Part shown: piece by piece, positions 1 through 6,944 of the stretch
How the letters are laid out: each line of letters begins with the position of its first letter
Position numbering within the stretch: position 1 is the first letter of the stretch
Origin: Pseudomonadota bacterium
Lineage (GTDB): Bacteria; Pseudomonadota; Gammaproteobacteria; Burkholderiales; Burkholderiaceae_C
DNA length: 12,076 nt
Assembly: GCA_021798395.1 (NCBI GenBank)
Contig: JAJZHS010000038.1
Location: 1-12,076 of the forward strand
Reading direction: 5' to 3'
Position numbers and translations under genes: made by a program
Notes under the pieces: model-generated
Told to the model about the DNA's origin: nothing
Database searches by the model: none
The model's input: the letters and a program-made list of their open reading frames with translations, nothing else

Positions 1-394
1 CTGCCGATTCGCGGATCGCACGCCGCTCGACCTGCGTCGAGCCGCACGGCACGCAGATGATGATGCGGGGCGACGGTTTGAACAGCGTCGTTTCGTGCAC
101 CATCTTGATGAACTGCTTGAGCATCTGCTCAGTGACGGTGAAATCGGCGATCACCCCGTCCTTCATCGGGCGGATCGCCTCGATGTTGCCGGGAACGCGC
201 CCGAGCATGGCCTTGGCCTCGCGGCCGACGGCCTGGATCGTCTTCTTGCCGTTCGGGCCGCCTTCGTGGCGGATCGCGACCACCGACGGCTCGTCGAGCA
301 CGATGCCCTTGCCGCGCACGTAGATCAGGGTGTTGGCGGTCCCGAGATCGATGGCCAGATCGGTCGAGAAATACCGGCGAAAAATTCCAAACAT
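1..394 (-). CDS. mreB: MreB rod-shape-determining actin homologue (N-terminal 131 residues, cut by window edge)
   Basis: MreB polymerises under the inner membrane and directs the elongation machinery that builds the lateral cell wall. The reverse-strand reading starts MFGIFRRYFSTDLAIDLGTA, with the actin-fold phosphate-1 loop AIDLGTANT at residues 14-22. It continues through GREAKAMLGRVPGNI (residues 57-71) and ends at the window edge in CVPCGSTQVERRAIRES (residues 114-130), the conserved phosphate-binding stretch of bacterial MreB. About 131 of the usual ~347 residues are present, and the C-terminal part lies outside the window. The ATG at 394 gives the family-typical N-terminus, including the short amphipathic-like start MFGIFRR. 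The gene diverges from gatC across 189 bp. In many betaproteobacteria mreB heads an mreBCD operon next to gatCAB, and the same is expected here beyond the left edge. Identification is secure. Confidence 0.96.
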   Translation of the reverse strand, partial: MFGIFRRYFSTDLAIDLGTANTLIYVRGKGIVLDEPSVVAIRHEGGPNGKKTIQAVGREAKAMLGRVPGNIEAIRPMKDGVIADFTVTEQMLKQFIKMVHETTLFKPSPRIIICVPCGSTQVERRAIRESA

Positions 395-583
395 GGCTTC
401 GGGATTCGGCAGTTGTGTGAAAAACGCAACAAAACATGCGGGAGGCCGCGCAATTTCTGCATCGGCCAATCCGTCCATGTTAGCCCAATGCGCCCCGTAG
501 AATGGCACAACGCATGCGCGCCGCTGAATCCGTGCCGCGCGCCATGCCGACGACCTCACGCCCATCCTTTCAGGCACCGTGCC
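395..583. promoter_or_regulatory. Divergent mreB / gatC intergenic region with candidate promoter for gatCAB
   Basis: These 189 bp separate the two divergent starts and must hold the promoters for both mreB and gatCAB. On the plus strand the best -10 candidate is TAGAAT at 498-503 (5 of 6 matches to TATAAT), about 80 bases ahead of the gatC ATG. No good -35 hexamer lies at the right distance. On the minus strand TAACAT (complement of 477-482) is a weak -10 candidate for mreB. The stretch 411-445 is the most AT-rich part of the region. No terminator, riboswitch or small RNA gene was recognised. That promoters exist here follows from the gene layout; the exact elements are guesses. Confidence 0.35.
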
Positions 584-883
584 ATGCCCCTGCAAGACCG
601 CGACATCGATCGCATCGCCGAGCTCGCGCGATTGCGCCTGAGCGACGCCGAGCGCGACGCGATGCTCAAGCAGATCAACGCCTTTTTCACCATTGTCGAG
701 CGCATGCGCGCGGTCGATACCCGCGGCGTCGAGCCGTTGGCGCATCCGCTGTCGGCGCTGCGCGAGCAACCGCTGCCGCTGCGCGACGACGTCGCCCGCC
801 AGCCGACCCTCCGCGACGCCGTGCTGGCGGGCGCGCCGGCGGCGCGCGACGGCCTGTTCCTCGTTCCGCGGGTGGTCGAATGA
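584..883 (+). CDS. gatC: Asp-tRNA(Asn)/Glu-tRNA(Gln) amidotransferase subunit C
   Basis: GatC is the small subunit that wraps around GatA and stabilises its contact with GatB in the GatCAB complex, which converts misacylated Asp-tRNA(Asn) or Glu-tRNA(Gln) to the correct amidated form in the cytoplasm. The 99-residue product is of normal family length (about 95-100). It begins MPLQDRDIDRIAELARLRLS, followed by the helix DAERDAMLKQINAFFTIVER (residues 21-40), the VEPLAHP turn (49-55), and LREQPLPLRDDV (59-70), and it ends in the characteristic LFLVPRVVE. The ATG at 584 is chosen because it gives the standard start; upstream in-frame ATGs lead into mreB-antisense sequence with no homology. Only a weak AGG lies at Shine-Dalgarno distance. 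The last four bases overlap the gatA start (ATGA), so translational coupling is likely. First gene of the gatCAB operon. Confidence 0.95.
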   Translation: MPLQDRDIDRIAELARLRLSDAERDAMLKQINAFFTIVERMRAVDTRGVEPLAHPLSALREQPLPLRDDVARQPTLRDAVLAGAPAARDGLFLVPRVVE

Positions 884-2367
884 GCGCCGATCCCGCGCTG
901 CTGGACCTGCGCGCGCAACGCGACGCGCTGGCCGCCGGGCAGCTGTCCAGCGTCGAACTGGTGCAGTCCAGCCTGCGGCGCATCGACGCCGCGTCCGGAC
1001 TGGGCGCCTTCGTCCACGTCGCCGCCGATGCCGCGCTGGCCGCGGCGCGCGCAGCCGACGCCGCGCGTGCCGCCGGCGACGCGCGTGCGCTGCTCGGCTT
1101 GCCGCTGGCGCACAAGGACGTGTTCGTCACCCGCGGCATGCCGTCGACCGCCGGCTCGAAGATGCTCGCCGGCTACATGAGCCCGTTCGACGCCACCATC
1201 GTGCAGCGCCTGGCCGCGGCCGGAGCGGTTGCCGTGGGCAAGACCAATATGGACGAGTTCGCCATGGGCTCGTCCAACGAGAACTCGGCGTTCGGCGCGG
1301 TGGCCAATCCGTGGGACCGCGCCGCGATTCCGGGCGGTTCGTCGGGCGGATCGGCGGCCGCGGTCGCCGCGCGGCTGGTCGCCGCGGCCACCGGCAGCGA
1401 CACCGGCGGCTCGATCCGGCAGCCGGCCGCGATGTGCGGCATCAGCGGCATCAAGCCGACCTACGGTCTGTGCTCGCGCTTCGGCATGATCGCCTTCGCG
1501 TCCAGCCTCGACCAGGCCGGGGTGCTGGCGCGCAGCGCGTGGGACTGCGCGCTGCTGCTGCAGCACATGGCCGGGCACGACGCGCAGGACTCGACCAGCG
1601 TGCAGCAGGCGATTCCGCGCTATACCGACGCGCTCGACGCGCTCGACGCGCTGCCCGGCCAGCGCCCGCTGGCCGGCGTGCGCATCGGGCTGCCGCGCGA
1701 GTGGTTCGCCGACGGCCTGGCCGACGAAGTGGCGCGGGCCGTGCGCGGCGCGCTGGCGCAGTTCGAAGCGCTCGGCGCCACGCTGCGCGACATCACCCTG
1801 CCGCGCACCGAACTCGCGATCCCGGCCTATTACATCGTCGCCCCGGCCGAGGCCTCGAGCAATCTGTCGCGCTACGACGGAGTGCGCTACGGGCATCGCG
1901 CCGCGGACGGTGCCGAACTGGCCGAGATGTACTCCAACTCGCGCGCCGAAGGCTTCGGGCCCGAGGTCAAGCGCCGCATCCTGATCGGCACCTACGTGCT
2001 GTCGCACGGCTACTACGACGCGTACTACTTGCAGGCGCAGAAAATCCGCCGCCTGATCGCCGACGATTTCGCCGCCGCGTTCGCCGGCTGCGACCTCATC
2101 GCCGGACCGGTGTCGCCCACCGTGGCCTGGAAGCGCGGCGACAAGGCCGACCCGCTGGCCAATTACCTGGCCGACATCTACACCCTGCCCGGCAGCCTGG
2201 CCGGGCTGCCCGGAATGAGCGTGCCGGCCGGACTCGGCGCGGCGTCCGGGCTGCCGGTCGGGCTGCAGCTGCTGGCGCCGCATTTCGGTGAACAGCGGCT
2301 GCTCGAAGCCGCGCACGCGCTGCAGCGCGCCACCGACTGGCACCGGCTGGCACCGCCGACCCTGTGA
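880..2367 (+). CDS. gatA: Asp-tRNA(Asn)/Glu-tRNA(Gln) amidotransferase subunit A (amidase)
   Basis: GatA is the glutaminase subunit of GatCAB: it hydrolyses glutamine and supplies ammonia through a channel to GatB. The 495-residue protein has the complete amidase-signature Ser-cisSer-Lys triad: Lys79 in LAHKDVFVTRG, Ser154 in PGGSSGGSAAAVAA (residues 151-164) and the nucleophile Ser178 in GSDTGGSIRQPA (172-183). These positions coincide with the numbering known for Staphylococcus aureus GatA (K79, S154, S178). The glutamine-pocket region ASSNLSRYDGVRYG (325-338) is also intact. The ATG at 880 overlaps the gatC stop and yields the expected short N-terminus; in-frame upstream extension to 502 would run through gatC in another frame and is rejected. 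The stop TGA at 2365-2367 overlaps a possible GTG start of gatB. The gene looks complete and functional. Confusion with another amidase is very unlikely given its position between gatC and gatB. Confidence 0.97.
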   Translation: MSADPALLDLRAQRDALAAGQLSSVELVQSSLRRIDAASGLGAFVHVAADAALAAARAADAARAAGDARALLGLPLAHKDVFVTRGMPSTAGSKMLAGYMSPFDATIVQRLAAAGAVAVGKTNMDEFAMGSSNENSAFGAVANPWDRAAIPGGSSGGSAAAVAARLVAAATGSDTGGSIRQPAAMCGISGIKPTYGLCSRFGMIAFASSLDQAGVLARSAWDCALLLQHMAGHDAQDSTSVQQAIPRYTDALDALDALPGQRPLAGVRIGLPREWFADGLADEVARAVRGALAQFEALGATLRDITLPRTELAIPAYYIVAPAEASSNLSRYDGVRYGHRAADGAELAEMYSNSRAEGFGPEVKRRILIGTYVLSHGYYDAYYLQAQKIRRLIADDFAAAFAGCDLIAGPVSPTVAWKRGDKADPLANYLADIYTLPGSLAGLPGMSVPAGLGAASGLPVGLQLLAPHFGEQRLLEAAHALQRATDWHRLAPPTL

Positions 2368-2375
2368 AGCAGACC

Positions 2376-3818
2376 ATGAACCGCAATTGGGAAATCGTCA
2401 TCGGGCTGGAGACGCACGCCCAGCTGTCGACCGCGTCGAAAATGTTCTCCGACGCGCCGACCGCGTTCGGCCGCGAGCCCAACAGCCAGGCCAGCGCGGT
2501 CGATCTGGCGCTGCCCGGAGCGCTGCCGGTGGCCAACCGCGGCGCGGTCGAGCGGGCCATCCGCTTCGGCCTCGCGGTCGGCGCGCACGTCGCGCCGCGC
2601 TCGGTGTTCGCGCGCAAGAACTACTTCTACCCCGACCTGCCCAAGGGCTACCAGATCAGCCAGTTCGAGATCCCGGTGGTGCAGGGCGGCAGCGTCGGCT
2701 TCGTCTTCGACGGCGCGCTGCGCGCGGTGCAGCTGACGCGCGCGCACCTCGAGGAGGACGCCGGCAAGTCGATCCACGGCATCGACGTCGACGGCCGCCA
2801 GGCCACCGGAATCGACCTCAACCGCGCCGGCACGCCGCTGCTGGAAATCGTCACCGAGCCGGTCATGCGCAGCGCCGCCGAGGCCGCGGCGTACGCGCGT
2901 GCGCTGCACGCGCTGGTGGTCTGGCTCGACATCTGCGACGGCAACCTGCAGGAAGGCTCGTTCCGCTGCGACGCCAACGTCTCGGTGCGCCGTCCCGGCG
3001 CGCCGCTTGGAACGCGCTGCGAAATCAAGAACCTGAACAGCTTCCGCTTCCTCGAACGCGCCATCGCGTTTGAGGCCCGGCGCCAGATCGAACTGATCGA
3101 GGACGGCGGCACGGTGCGGCAGGAAACCCGGCTGTTCGACCCCGAGCGCGGGGTCACGCGCACCATGCGCACCAAGGAGGATTCGCACGACTACCGCTAC
3201 TTCCCCGACCCCGACCTGCCCACGCTGGTCATCGCGCCGGAATGGATCGAGCGCGTGCGCGGCGAGCTGCCCGAACTGCCGGGGCAGATGGCCGAGCGTC
3301 TGGCGCGCGACTACGCGCTGGGCGCGGTCGATGCCGCGTACCTGACGCAGAGCCGCTCGCATGCGGCGTATTTCGAGACCTGCGCGGCCGCCTGCGGCCA
3401 GCCCAAGCTGGCCGCCAACTGGATCATGGGCGAACTGGCCGCGGCGCTCAACCGCGCCGAACTCGAGCTCGACGCGGTGCCGATCGCGCCCGCGCTGCTC
3501 GGTGCGCTGGTCGCGCGCGTGGCCGACGGCACGCTGTCGGGCAAGACCGCGCGCGAGGTGTTCGCCGCGCTGTGGGACGGCGAACGCGACGTCGACGCGG
3601 TGATCGAGCGCCGCGGACTGCGCCAGATCAGCGACGGCGGCGCGATCGCCGAGGCGGTGGCCGCGGTGGTCGCGGCCAACCCGAAGAACGTCGACGAATA
3701 CCGCGCCGGCAAGGCCAAGGCGCTGAACGCGCTGGTCGGCCAGGTCATGAAGGCCACCGGCGGCCGCGCCAATCCGCAGCAGGTCGGCGAGGCGCTGCGC
3801 GCCGCGCTCGACGCCTGA
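2376..3818 (+). CDS. gatB: Asp-tRNA(Asn)/Glu-tRNA(Gln) amidotransferase subunit B (kinase/transamidase)
   Basis: GatB phosphorylates the side-chain carboxylate of the misacylated amino acid on the tRNA and replaces the phosphate with the ammonia delivered by GatA. The product is 480 residues, normal for the family. The N-terminal cradle domain shows IGLETHAQL (residues 9-17), ARKNYFYPDLPKGYQISQ (79-96), HLEEDAGKS (124-132), QEGSFRCDANVSVR (192-205) and EIKNLNSFRF (216-225), which are hallmark stretches of the PET112/GatB family. HDYRYFPDPDLP follows at 261-272. The C-terminal helical/YqeY-like tRNA-binding region ends with GGRANPQQVGEALRAAL. The ATG at 2376 is preferred because MNRNWEIVIGLETH matches the usual start. 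A GTG at 2364, overlapping the gatA stop as GTGA, would add four residues and cannot be excluded. The gene is followed after nine bases by the stop codon of the convergent 3828-4445 gene, leaving no room for a dedicated terminator. Confidence 0.97.
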   Translation: MNRNWEIVIGLETHAQLSTASKMFSDAPTAFGREPNSQASAVDLALPGALPVANRGAVERAIRFGLAVGAHVAPRSVFARKNYFYPDLPKGYQISQFEIPVVQGGSVGFVFDGALRAVQLTRAHLEEDAGKSIHGIDVDGRQATGIDLNRAGTPLLEIVTEPVMRSAAEAAAYARALHALVVWLDICDGNLQEGSFRCDANVSVRRPGAPLGTRCEIKNLNSFRFLERAIAFEARRQIELIEDGGTVRQETRLFDPERGVTRTMRTKEDSHDYRYFPDPDLPTLVIAPEWIERVRGELPELPGQMAERLARDYALGAVDAAYLTQSRSHAAYFETCAAACGQPKLAANWIMGELAAALNRAELELDAVPIAPALLGALVARVADGTLSGKTAREVFAALWDGERDVDAVIERRGLRQISDGGAIAEAVAAVVAANPKNVDEYRAGKAKALNALVGQVMKATGGRANPQQVGEALRAALDA

Positions 3819-3827
3819 CGCGGTGGA

Positions 3828-4445
3828 TCAGCGCGGCGCGCCGGCGGTGTCGCGCGCCCACAGCCGCCGCAGCCGGCGCAGCAGTTCGGCATAGCGCGCC
3901 TGGGTGTGCGCGATGACGCGCTGCTGCGCGCTGATCAGCTGCGTCTGCTGGTCGCGCAGCACGGCGTTGGTTTCGAAGCGTCCGCGCAGGTCGGGCGGAT
4001 AGTCGTGGTTCGGATAGAACTGCGCGTCCTGCTCGAGCCGGGCGTGCTCGGCGGCGAGCGCGCGCAGCTGCGCGTGCGCGTTGGCGATCAGCGCGCGCGG
4101 CGTGCGCAGCGCCGCGTCCTCGGCGCGCCGCACGCTGGCCGCATCGGGGAAACGGGTGCGCAGCGCGCGCATCTCGCGCTGGGTGTCGAGGCGATCCTGC
4201 GCTGCGCGCTGCGCGGCTTGCTGCGCGGCGTCGAGCGCGGCCTGCCGCTGCGGCGACAGGATGACGCGGCGCACGCTGCCATCGGGGTTCAGTTCCTTGC
4301 CGCCGTAGAGCAGGCACTGGCGGCTGAGGTGGTCGGTGGTCAGCGGCGCGCCGTGCTCGTCGTGACAGACGAAAATCGCCCCGTGTGCGAGCCCCGGAAG
4401 CGTCGCGGCGAGCAGCACCGTTCCGAGTATTGTGCGGCGTTGCAT
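3828..4445 (-). CDS. Secreted Ala/Gln/Arg-rich protein with DUF4124-like N-terminus, function unknown
   Basis: No function is recognised for this 205-residue protein. It starts with a clear signal peptide, MQRRTILGTVLLAATLPGLA followed by HGA, with likely cleavage around residues 22-24, so it is probably periplasmic. The mature start IFVCHDEHGAPLTTDHL with Cys27 and Cys44 resembles the small DUF4124 domain (pattern Tyr/Phe-x-Cys-x-Asp-x-x-Gly then Thr/Asp and Cys); the two cysteines could form a disulfide. The rest (about residues 65-200) is rich in Ala, Gln, Arg and Leu with few Gly or Pro except around FYPNHDYPPDLRGRF, and is likely long helices, possibly coiled coil. The ATG at 4445 is chosen because the signal peptide begins there; an in-frame ATG at 4547 would place 34 polar residues ahead of it. 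It is convergent with gatB and divergent from xth. The DUF4124 assignment is tentative. Confidence 0.75.
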   Translation of the reverse strand: MQRRTILGTVLLAATLPGLAHGAIFVCHDEHGAPLTTDHLSRQCLLYGGKELNPDGSVRRVILSPQRQAALDAAQQAAQRAAQDRLDTQREMRALRTRFPDAASVRRAEDAALRTPRALIANAHAQLRALAAEHARLEQDAQFYPNHDYPPDLRGRFETNAVLRDQQTQLISAQQRVIAHTQARYAELLRRLRRLWARDTAGAPR

Positions 4446-4472
4446 CGCGGTATCTTTGATGGTCGCTGGTCG

Positions 4473-4486
4473 GGTTCGCGCGAACC
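4473..4486. repeat. Perfect 14-bp palindrome in the divergent 3828-4445 / xth intergenic region
   Basis: GGTTCGCGCGAACC reads identically on both strands. It lies 28 bases upstream of the signal-peptide protein start (4445) and 67 bases upstream of the xth start (4553). A second alternating-CG palindrome, TCGCGCGCGA, is at 4491-4500. Such a symmetric site between divergent genes could bind a dimeric regulator or form a hairpin in the minus-strand leader. It does not match the LexA SOS box (CTGT-N8-ACAG). The symmetry is visible in the sequence; a role is inference, and CG-rich DNA makes short palindromes fairly common. Confidence 0.5.
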
Positions 4487-4507
4487 TAATTCGCGCGCGA
4501 TGTTTCG

Positions 4508-4525
4508 AGTCTATCTCGGTAGACT
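4508..4525. repeat. Interrupted palindrome AGTCTA-N6-TAGACT upstream of xth
   Basis: Six-base arms AGTCTA (4508-4513) and TAGACT (4520-4525) flank TCTCGG. TAGACT shares four of six positions with the sigma70 -10 consensus on the plus strand, and by symmetry the same hexamer is read on the minus strand from the left arm. The element could therefore be overlapping divergent -10 boxes for xth (start 4553, 27 bases downstream) and the 3828-4445 gene. No convincing -35 box accompanies either. It lies in the least GC-biased part of this gap, which makes it a little more notable than the CG palindromes beside it. Confidence 0.4.
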
Positions 4526-4552
4526 GCACGGGTTGCCAATGGCGCAATCGAC

Positions 4553-5365
4553 ATGACGCATAACAACTTGTTCCGAGTCACGACGCTCAATCTCAACGGC
4601 ATCCGCTCGGCCGCGCGCAAGGGCGTCGACGCCTGGCTGCGCGAGCAGGCGCGTCCCGACTGGCTGTGCGTGCAGGAGATCAAGGCCGCGGCCGCCGACC
4701 TCGGCGACGCGTTGCGCGGCCTCGGCGGCCTGCGCGGCGCGTTCCAGCACGCCGACAAGCCCGGCTACAGCGGCGTCGGGCTGTACTGGCGGCACGAACC
4801 CGACGAGGTCGTGATTGGTTTCGGCGCGGCCGAGTTCGACGCCGAGGGGCGCTGCGTCGAGGCGCGCTACCGGCTGCCCGGCGGCATGCGGCTGGCGTTG
4901 GTCTCGGTGTATTTTCCGTCGGGGTCGAGCTCCGACGAGCGCCAGCAGGCCAAGTACCGTTTCCTCGAGTGCTTCGGCGAACACCTGCGCGCGTTGCGCG
5001 CGCGCGGCGAGGTGCTGCTGTGCGGCGACGTGAACATCGCGCACAAGGAAATCGACCTGAAGAACTGGAAGGGCAACCTGAACAACAGCGGTTTCCTGCC
5101 CGAGGAGCGGGCGTGGATGAGCAAGCTGCTCGAGGTGCACGGCTGGGTCGACGTGTTCCGCGCCTTGAACCCGGCGCCCGAGCAGTACACCTGGTGGAGC
5201 AACCGCGGCCAGGCGAGGGCGAAGAACGTCGGCTGGCGCATCGACTATCAGCTGGCCACGCCTGCGGTGGCCGCCCTGGCGCAGCCCGGCAGCGAGGCCA
5301 TCTACACCGCTGCGCGCTTCTCCGACCACGCTCCGCTGAGCATCGACTACGCGCTCCCCTTCTGA
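4553..5365 (+). CDS. xth: Exodeoxyribonuclease III / AP endonuclease (Xth family)
   Basis: A base-excision-repair nuclease of the exonuclease/endonuclease/phosphatase superfamily: it cleaves DNA at abasic sites and removes nucleotides or 3' blocking groups in the cytoplasm. The 270-residue protein is of normal length. Active-site residues are all present: Asn15 in TLNLNGIRSA (11-20), Glu42 in QEIK (41-44), Tyr120 in VSVYFPSGSS (117-126), Asp159 and Asn161 in GDVNIAHKEIDLKNWKGN (158-175), Asp231 in GWRIDYQL (227-234), and Asp258-His259 in SDHAPLSIDY (257-266). The ATG at 4553 gives the standard start just ahead of the first beta strand; no strong Shine-Dalgarno sequence is seen. It diverges from the secreted-protein gene and converges on the aldehyde dehydrogenase gene. 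Within the Xth/ApeA group it resembles the ExoIII branch found beside gatB in Burkholderiales; the precise paralogue name (xthA versus exoA) is not resolved. Confidence 0.94.
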   Translation: MTHNNLFRVTTLNLNGIRSAARKGVDAWLREQARPDWLCVQEIKAAAADLGDALRGLGGLRGAFQHADKPGYSGVGLYWRHEPDEVVIGFGAAEFDAEGRCVEARYRLPGGMRLALVSVYFPSGSSSDERQQAKYRFLECFGEHLRALRARGEVLLCGDVNIAHKEIDLKNWKGNLNNSGFLPEERAWMSKLLEVHGWVDVFRALNPAPEQYTWWSNRGQARAKNVGWRIDYQLATPAVAALAQPGSEAIYTAARFSDHAPLSIDYALPF

Positions 5366-5372
5366 CCGCAGC

Positions 5373-5439
5373 GGCCCTGGGGGCTCACCCAAGTCACCGC
5401 TGGGCCGCCCGGGCTTCTAGCCCGGCCCTGGGGGTTCAC
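5373..5439. repeat. Pair of 16-bp near-identical direct repeats between convergent genes
   Basis: GGCCCTGGGGGCTCAC at 5373-5388 recurs as GGCCCTGGGGGTTCAC at 5424-5439, with a single C/T difference and a 51-base period. The first copy begins eight bases after the xth stop. The second runs across the stop codon of the aldehyde dehydrogenase gene, so the repeat may have arisen by local duplication. The DNA between the copies holds the hairpin at 5402-5428. No transposase, tRNA or other mobile feature is nearby. The repeat is directly visible; its meaning is unknown. Confidence 0.6.
5402..5428. terminator. Candidate bidirectional hairpin between xth and the aldehyde dehydrogenase gene
   Basis: CCGGGC (5409-5414) and GCCCGG (5420-5425) form a perfect 6-bp stem around the loop TTCTA. 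Alternatively GGGC (5411-5414)/GCCC (5420-5423) can stack on the outer pair GGGCC (5402-5406)/GGCCC (5424-5428) with a bulge. The hairpin sits between the convergent stops at 5365 and 5436, where transcripts from both sides should end. Neither strand has a following U-tract, so intrinsic termination would be inefficient. It may instead act as a 3' stabilising structure. Confidence 0.45.
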
Positions 5440-6917
5440 TTCCCATACCAGCCGACCGGGCCCGGGCGCAGGTTGATGTTGACCTGCTTGATCTGCTGGT
5501 ATTCCTGCAGCCCGTGCACGCCGAGGTCGCGACCGTAGCCGCTCATCTTGTAGCCGCCCCACGGCGCCTCGTTGAACGTCGGGTTGTAGCAGTTGATCCA
5601 GGTGATTCCGGCGCGGATCTCCTTCATCACCCGCAAGGCGCGCGAACCGTCGGCGGTGAACACCCCGCCGGCCAGACCGTAGCGGGTGTCGTTGGCCATC
5701 GCGATGGCCTCGGCCTCGGTGCGGAAGGTCTGCACCGCGACCACCGGGCCGAACACCTCCTCGCGTACCAGTTCCATGTCGGGGGTGCAGCGGTCGAAGA
5801 TCGTCGGCTGCACGAACAGGCCGCGGCCGCATGCGCCGTCGATCACGCGGGCGCCGCCGCAGACCAGCCGCGCGCCCTGCGCACTGGCGCGCTCGATGAA
5901 ACCGAGCACCTTGTCGAGCTGCGCCGGCGAGACGATGGCACCGATGTCCGGGTTGTCGAGCCCGTAGCCGATGCGCAGCGCGCGGGCGCGCTCGGCCAGC
6001 CGTTCGACGAATCGCTCCTTCAGGCTTTCCTCGACCAGGATCCTCGATCCGGCCGAACAGACTTCGCCCTGGTTGAAGAACACGCCGATCATGGCCCATT
6101 CGACGGCGCCTTCGAAGTCGGCGTCGGCGAACACGATGTTCGGCGACTTGCCGCCGAGTTCGAGTCCGACCTTCTTCAGGTTGCCGACCGCGGCCGCGGC
6201 GATGCTCTGCCCGGTGCGCGTGCTGCCGGTGAAGGTGATCATGTCGACGTCGTCGCTCGCCGCCAGCGCGTGGCCGGCCTCCGGGCCGGCGCCGAGCACC
6301 AGATTCGCGGTGCCGGCCGGCAGCCCGACCTCCTCGAAAATGCGGAACAGCGCGATCGCCGACAGCGGCGTCAGTTCGCTGGGCTTGAGCACCACGCAGT
6401 TGCCGGCGGCCAGCGCCGGCGCCAGCTTGCCGGTGGCCATCAGCAGCGGGTAGTTCCACGGCGTGACCAGCGCGCACACGCCGACCGGTTCGTGCACCGT
6501 GTAGGCGTGCATCGGGCCGAAGCCGTCGCCGACCTCGTAGACCCCGCCCTGCGGCTTGCCGATCAGCCCGGCGTAGTAGCGAAAGCACGCCGCGGCGTCG
6601 GCGACGTCGGCCTCGGCCTCGCGCAGCGGCTTGCCGCTGTTGCGCGAATCGAGCACGGCGAGTTCGCGCGCGCGGGCCTCGATGCGCTCGGCCACCGCGA
6701 ACAGCCTGGCCGCGCGCAGCGGGCCGCTCATGCGGCGCCAGGCGCCGTCGCCGTAGAACGCGGCGCGCGCGGCGGCGACCGCCTGCACGCTGTCCTCGCG
6801 GCCGCTGTCGGCGACCACGGCGAGGGTTTCGCCGTTGCCCGGGTCGGTGATGGTGCGGGTCGCGCCGCGCGCGGCCGGCTGCCAGGTTCCGTTGATGTAG
6901 TTGCGTTCGACGTGCAT
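5436..6917 (-). CDS. NAD(P)+-dependent aldehyde dehydrogenase, betaine-aldehyde-dehydrogenase-like
   Basis: A cytoplasmic class I-type aldehyde dehydrogenase of 493 residues that would oxidise an aldehyde, probably an amino-aldehyde, to the acid. Catalytic features are complete: Asn155 in TPWNYPLLM (152-160), Lys178 in VVLKPSE (175-181), the Rossmann turn FTGSTRTG (229-236), Glu253 in LELGGKSPN (252-260), nucleophile Cys287 in NQGEVCSAGSR (282-292) and EEVFGPV (386-392). The C-terminal INCYNPTFNEAPWGGYK (441-457) is typical of betaine/amino-aldehyde dehydrogenases. It lacks the look of CoA-acylating methylmalonate-semialdehyde dehydrogenases, which are the usual partners of beta-alanine transaminases. 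The ATG at 6917 is supported by GGGAG eight bases upstream. It is last in the minus-strand operon, 27 bases after the cupin gene. Substrate is unknown; aminopropanal, gamma-aminobutyraldehyde or betaine aldehyde are possible. The family call is firm, the substrate is inference. Confidence 0.93.
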   Translation of the reverse strand: MHVERNYINGTWQPAARGATRTITDPGNGETLAVVADSGREDSVQAVAAARAAFYGDGAWRRMSGPLRAARLFAVAERIEARARELAVLDSRNSGKPLREAEADVADAAACFRYYAGLIGKPQGGVYEVGDGFGPMHAYTVHEPVGVCALVTPWNYPLLMATGKLAPALAAGNCVVLKPSELTPLSAIALFRIFEEVGLPAGTANLVLGAGPEAGHALAASDDVDMITFTGSTRTGQSIAAAAVGNLKKVGLELGGKSPNIVFADADFEGAVEWAMIGVFFNQGEVCSAGSRILVEESLKERFVERLAERARALRIGYGLDNPDIGAIVSPAQLDKVLGFIERASAQGARLVCGGARVIDGACGRGLFVQPTIFDRCTPDMELVREEVFGPVVAVQTFRTEAEAIAMANDTRYGLAGGVFTADGSRALRVMKEIRAGITWINCYNPTFNEAPWGGYKMSGYGRDLGVHGLQEYQQIKQVNINLRPGPVGWYGK

Positions 6918-6944
6918 GGGCGACTCCCGGTTCGATCCGACGGA

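Noticed and set aside
57..323. Plus-strand frames opposite mreB
   Set aside because: mreB on the minus strand is unmistakable in this stretch and the plus-strand translations have no known features.
502..879. In-frame upstream extension of gatA through gatC
   Set aside because: The extension is Arg-rich and overlaps gatC in a different frame; GatA proteins start near the ATG at 880.
556..2343. A 595-codon open frame on the minus strand opposite gatC/gatA
   Set aside because: Its translation is Arg/Gly/Ala-rich without any recognisable motif, and it lies exactly antisense to a gatA with full catalytic residues. Long antisense frames are expected at this GC content.
4502..4530. Possible tRNA-like fragment around GGTAGACTGC
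   Set aside because: No acceptor stem, anticodon arm or CCA-adjacent T-arm can be assembled around it; the motif is just the right half of the AGTCTA palindrome.
5366..5435. Attachment site or insertion-sequence edge suggested by the direct repeats
   Set aside because: No transposase, integrase or tRNA is near, the repeats enclose only a hairpin of about 35 bases, and no terminal inverted repeats were found.
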